Source: Prevotella sp. (GTDB lineage: Bacteria; Bacteroidota; Bacteroidia; Bacteroidales; Bacteroidaceae). From it: DNA of 54,829 nucleotides. Of this stretch, positions 52,814 to 54,829 are shown piece after piece; the first letter of the stretch is position 1, and each line of letters begins with the position of its first letter. The position numbers and the translations under genes were made by a program. The stretch is from the NCBI GenBank assembly GCA_016286585.1, contig JAEETC010000007.1:1-54829 (forward strand). The letters run 5' to 3'. The notes below the pieces were generated by a model that was not told the origin of the DNA, searched no databases, and saw nothing but the letters and a program-made list of their open reading frames with translations.

Positions 52814-52945
52814 GTTACAACCAGCGAGTTAAACTTTGCTAACGACTATGCAGAGTTTTTCGGTTCTTATGGATACTTATCGCCACGTACCATCTATTAT
52901 TGGAAATTCCGCGCATATTTGCGACACGCCTCTGTATGTTACTGA
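52814..52945 (+). pseudogene. start-less reading frame at the element's right end
   Basis: Forty-three sense codons without a stop, read as NDYAEFFGSYGY, LSPRTIYYWKFR, AYLRH and then ASVCY-stop. LSPRTIYYW resembles an HTH helix. No ATG, GTG or upstream TTG start is in frame. In a circular form joined at the att core it would continue in frame into the HTH gene at 38799. It is either a gene fragment or part of a gene that is whole only after excision. Confidence 0.4.
52914..52927. other. predicted right attachment core (attR)
   Basis: CATATTTGCGACAC, identical to 38713-38726 and in the same orientation. It lies right of the last cargo gene. Confidence 0.65.
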
Positions 52946-53004
52946 TAATCAGTGAAAGCTGTTTTTGAGGAGGTGAAGTAAAAAGTCATTAACATTCATA
53001 TTAG

Positions 53005-53034
53005 AATCCGTGTGGTCGAAAGATTACACGGATT
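53005..53034 (+). terminator. plus-strand terminator right of the element
   Basis: AATCCGTGT and ACACGGATT form a 9-bp stem around a 12-nt loop, followed by seven Ts. No complete plus-strand gene precedes it, so it may end a small RNA or a gene interrupted by the element. Confidence 0.8.
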
Positions 53035-53169
53035 TTTTTGTTTCAAACAAGTAGGCTTTTAAGTATATATCATAAGTGAAATATCGACGGATTTTAATAA
53101 AACGTATAATTATCTTCTGTAATTAACCTTTATTAACTTCAATTTCTCCTAACATATTATTATTTTTCG

Positions 53170-53177
53170 TATCTTTG
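53170..53177 (+). promoter_or_regulatory. -7 box of the LruC-type lipoprotein gene
   Basis: TATCTTTG followed by CAAAC, 61 bp before the ATG at 53239. It matches the consensus; no clear TTG at -33. Confidence 0.6.
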
Positions 53178-53238
53178 CAAACAACAAATCGCCATAAGCG
53201 ATATATTGAGACTTACTTATTAAACTATAATTACTATT

Positions 53239-54829
53239 ATGAACAAGAAAAGACTATCCGGTATTAAAGTGATTGCAACCGCCATGTTGGGTGCAGTGGT
53301 ACTTTCATCATGCAGCCATGATGATTATTATTACAGTGAGGAGAATGTGGAAAAGAGCATAAACGAAAAGTATGTTATTGCTTTTGAGAATACGTTTGGC
53401 AAGGTTGGCCCTGATGTAGACTGGGGTTTCAGCAGCAAGAAAGCCAATACGCGTGCTTTTACCCGTTCTGTGGGCACTTATGCTCAGTACAGAGGAAACA
53501 TACAGCCTACTCTTGATCCTCCTTTCCCAACAGATTGTGCTGCCAGCAATTTCTTAAAAGAAGCTGACATACCCACAACGGCTCAACCAATGCCTAATTA
53601 CCAAGGTGGAGTAGGTCCATATTATATTGATGAGAATACCACACAAGTTGATTCGTGGTCAAGCCAATGCGTTATTTATGTAAAGGGTAATGTTGATATG
53701 TCCAATAAAACATTTTCGCTAAACTCTGGTGCAAAAATTTATCTGACTGAAGGGTCGTCCCTAAAATTAGGTTCGTATGCTGCCGATGGTTTAAATATTT
53801 CCTTTTATATTGCAGGAGGTGCAACACTTGAGTCTACAGGACTCCTCAAGGTGCAAACTTACCCAGTGTACAATCACGGAACCATCAAAGCTAAATCTTA
53901 TGAAATAAACTCAACTAGTATCCTCTATAATGTTGGTATACTCGATGTGGAAGAAAGTTTGATTGTTCAAAGCACATATAACAGAATCGTCAATGATGGC
54001 ACCATTGAGTGTGCATCTGCTACAGTGAATGCTGGCGCTGTGCAGAACAATGCTGAGTGGAACGTTAGTGGTACGACTACAATCAATACTAATGCTTTAG
54101 GCTGGGTCAACAATGGGCATTGGACAACTTACAATTATGCTTATGTAGGCGGAAGCGAGAACGTGATTAATAACTGTTTCCTTGAGGTGACAAATAATTT
54201 TGATATAAACATCTCATCATCTGTAGGTTCGTTTAAGATTGATACTGGAGGAGGTGTATTGACCAAGTATTTCTATGGAGGCAGGGATACAAGTTCTGAT
54301 CCTATAGCCACATCAGGTCCCTATAGAATCGTGATGGGTCAGAATGCAGTTTTTAAAGTAATTGAAACAGCTACTCTTGAGGGCGGTAACCCTGGACAGG
54401 GATTCTTTGGTCCCTCCGAAGGCGAATATGCCGTGTTCCAGGCCAAGAATATTGTTAGAAATTCAGAACATGAAGGAACTCATGGTGCTGTGACATATAG
54501 CGGACACTTATACGTTTCTGCAGAGACACACTTTGCACAGGGACATGATAGTGATGGTAGTGGCTCTGTCGAACCCAAACCGTTTATATATGAACAAGGC
54601 GGTTTCAGCATCGCTAACAATATTTATGCAGCAGGCTTCAAGTCTGGCAAGCCCAGTATCAACATTCCTCAGACGCCCTGCAGCCCAGGTTTCATTGGTG
54701 GCGATCCGCTCTATCGCGTGATTGCTGAAGACTTGTCGGCTTCAGAGTCCGGAGACTTCGACTTTAACGATGTCGTCTTCGATGTTGTGAAGGCAGAAGG
54801 TGGCAAGACAACACTGAAGCTTATCTGTG
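53239..54829 (+). CDS. LruC-type surface lipoprotein, 3' end outside window
   Basis: At least 530 codons, open to the window edge. It begins with a lipoprotein signal (VVLSSCSHDDYYY, lipid on Cys21) and an Asp- and Tyr-rich linker. A long middle part is rich in Asn, Thr and Gly with short beta repeats (KIYLTEGSSLKLG, NHGTIKAKSYEIN, NVGILDVEES), suggesting a beta-helix or adhesin-like stalk. Near the edge, IAEDLSASESGDFDFNDVVFD (split: IAEDLSASESGD and FDFNDVVFD) is the signature of the LruC/DUF4842 domain. Such lipoproteins are probably surface-exposed; function is unknown. It lies outside the mobile element. Confidence 0.75.
   Translation, partial: MNKKRLSGIKVIATAMLGAVVLSSCSHDDYYYSEENVEKSINEKYVIAFENTFGKVGPDVDWGFSSKKANTRAFTRSVGTYAQYRGNIQPTLDPPFPTDCAASNFLKEADIPTTAQPMPNYQGGVGPYYIDENTTQVDSWSSQCVIYVKGNVDMSNKTFSLNSGAKIYLTEGSSLKLGSYAADGLNISFYIAGGATLESTGLLKVQTYPVYNHGTIKAKSYEINSTSILYNVGILDVEESLIVQSTYNRIVNDGTIECASATVNAGAVQNNAEWNVSGTTTINTNALGWVNNGHWTTYNYAYVGGSENVINNCFLEVTNNFDINISSSVGSFKIDTGGGVLTKYFYGGRDTSSDPIATSGPYRIVMGQNAVFKVIETATLEGGNPGQGFFGPSEGEYAVFQAKNIVRNSEHEGTHGAVTYSGHLYVSAETHFAQGHDSDGSGSVEPKPFIYEQGGFSIANNIYAAGFKSGKPSINIPQTPCSPGFIGGDPLYRVIAEDLSASESGDFDFNDVVFDVVKAEGGKTTLKLIC

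Larger units (their letters stand above)
38713..52927. mobile_element. integrated mobilizable element, about 14.2 kb
   Basis: Bounded by a 14-bp direct repeat, the segment contains in order an HTH gene, tyrosine recombinase, excisionase-like gene, DUF3987 ATPase, toprim/zinc protein, hairpin-rich probable oriT and MobV relaxase, all on the plus strand. These are followed by a block of minus-strand cargo (TlpA-like protein, three lipoproteins, TPR/HTH regulator, Abi protein, membrane protein). No mating-pair genes are present, so it would need a helper for transfer. The core gene set is that of Bacteroides integrative mobilizable elements. The right boundary depends on the repeat; if the repeat is chance, the element could end earlier, for example near 45.88 kb. 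Confidence 0.7.
52739..53238. other. 500-bp noncoding stretch spanning the element's right end
   Basis: It holds a stop-free run without a start codon (52814-52942), the right attachment core, a plus-strand terminator without an upstream intact gene, and the promoter of the LruC-type gene. I see no complete protein gene in it. Confidence 0.7.

Noticed and set aside
1..54829. tRNA, rRNA and CRISPR arrays
   Set aside because: No tRNA T-loop or cloverleaf pattern, no rRNA sequence and no spacer-separated repeats were recognised by eye; a covariance-model scan would be needed to exclude tRNAs fully.

Overview
The window looks like a chromosome segment of a gut or rumen Bacteroidales bacterium, most likely Prevotella or Segatella. 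The signs are the Bacteroidetes promoter form (TTG about 19-20 bp before a TAnnTTTG box) ahead of many genes, weak Shine-Dalgarno sites, typical protein families (Ddh, SPFH, LruC-type lipoprotein, transmembrane TPR-HTH regulator, rhaB-rhaA-rhaT) and MobV/DUF3987 mobile-element genes of the kind common in this order. No rRNA, tRNA or CRISPR array was seen. Species assignment is inference.

1-15 kb is mostly housekeeping: the 5' end of ruvA, then ddh (lysine/peptidoglycan), purN, a secreted GH67 alpha-glucuronidase and a solo B3/B4 protein in a chain of overlapping genes, converging on mnmA. Next come an SPFH membrane protein, a small ribbon-helix-helix protein, two small membrane proteins and a sugar mutarotase. 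Two tandem secreted CotH-kinase/lamin-tail proteins follow, then rsgA-frr on the minus strand.

15.2-26 kb is the most unusual chromosomal part: four consecutive PAS-type sensor histidine kinases followed by an AraC regulator. They form two A-B pairs, and both members of the second pair carry a periplasmic solute-binding domain. Each A member has lost one essential residue, and the two losses are complementary: A1 keeps the phosphoacceptor His but lacks the N-box Asn, while A2 has Phe for His but keeps its ATP-binding motifs. No receiver-domain protein is present.

26-38.7 kb carries nhaD, a rhamnose catabolic block (rhaB-rhaA-rhaT with convergent rhaD), a carboxynorspermidine dehydrogenase-like gene, recA, an exported protein of unknown function, and dnaK.

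38.7-52.9 kb is interpreted as one integrated mobilizable element of about 14.2 kb bounded by a 14-bp direct repeat (38713-38726 and 52914-52927). It holds an HTH gene, tyrosine recombinase, excisionase-like protein, DUF3987 ATPase, toprim/zinc primase-like protein, a hairpin-rich probable oriT and a MobV relaxase. The cargo is a four-gene envelope operon (three lipoproteins and a TlpA-like thiol protein), a transmembrane TPR/HTH regulator, an Abi (HEPN) gene and a membrane protein. Beyond the element the window ends inside a LruC-type surface lipoprotein.

Small repeats are frequent at gene borders: five 7-nt tandem arrays, a 21-bp array, a 23-bp array and 11-bp-phased repeats.
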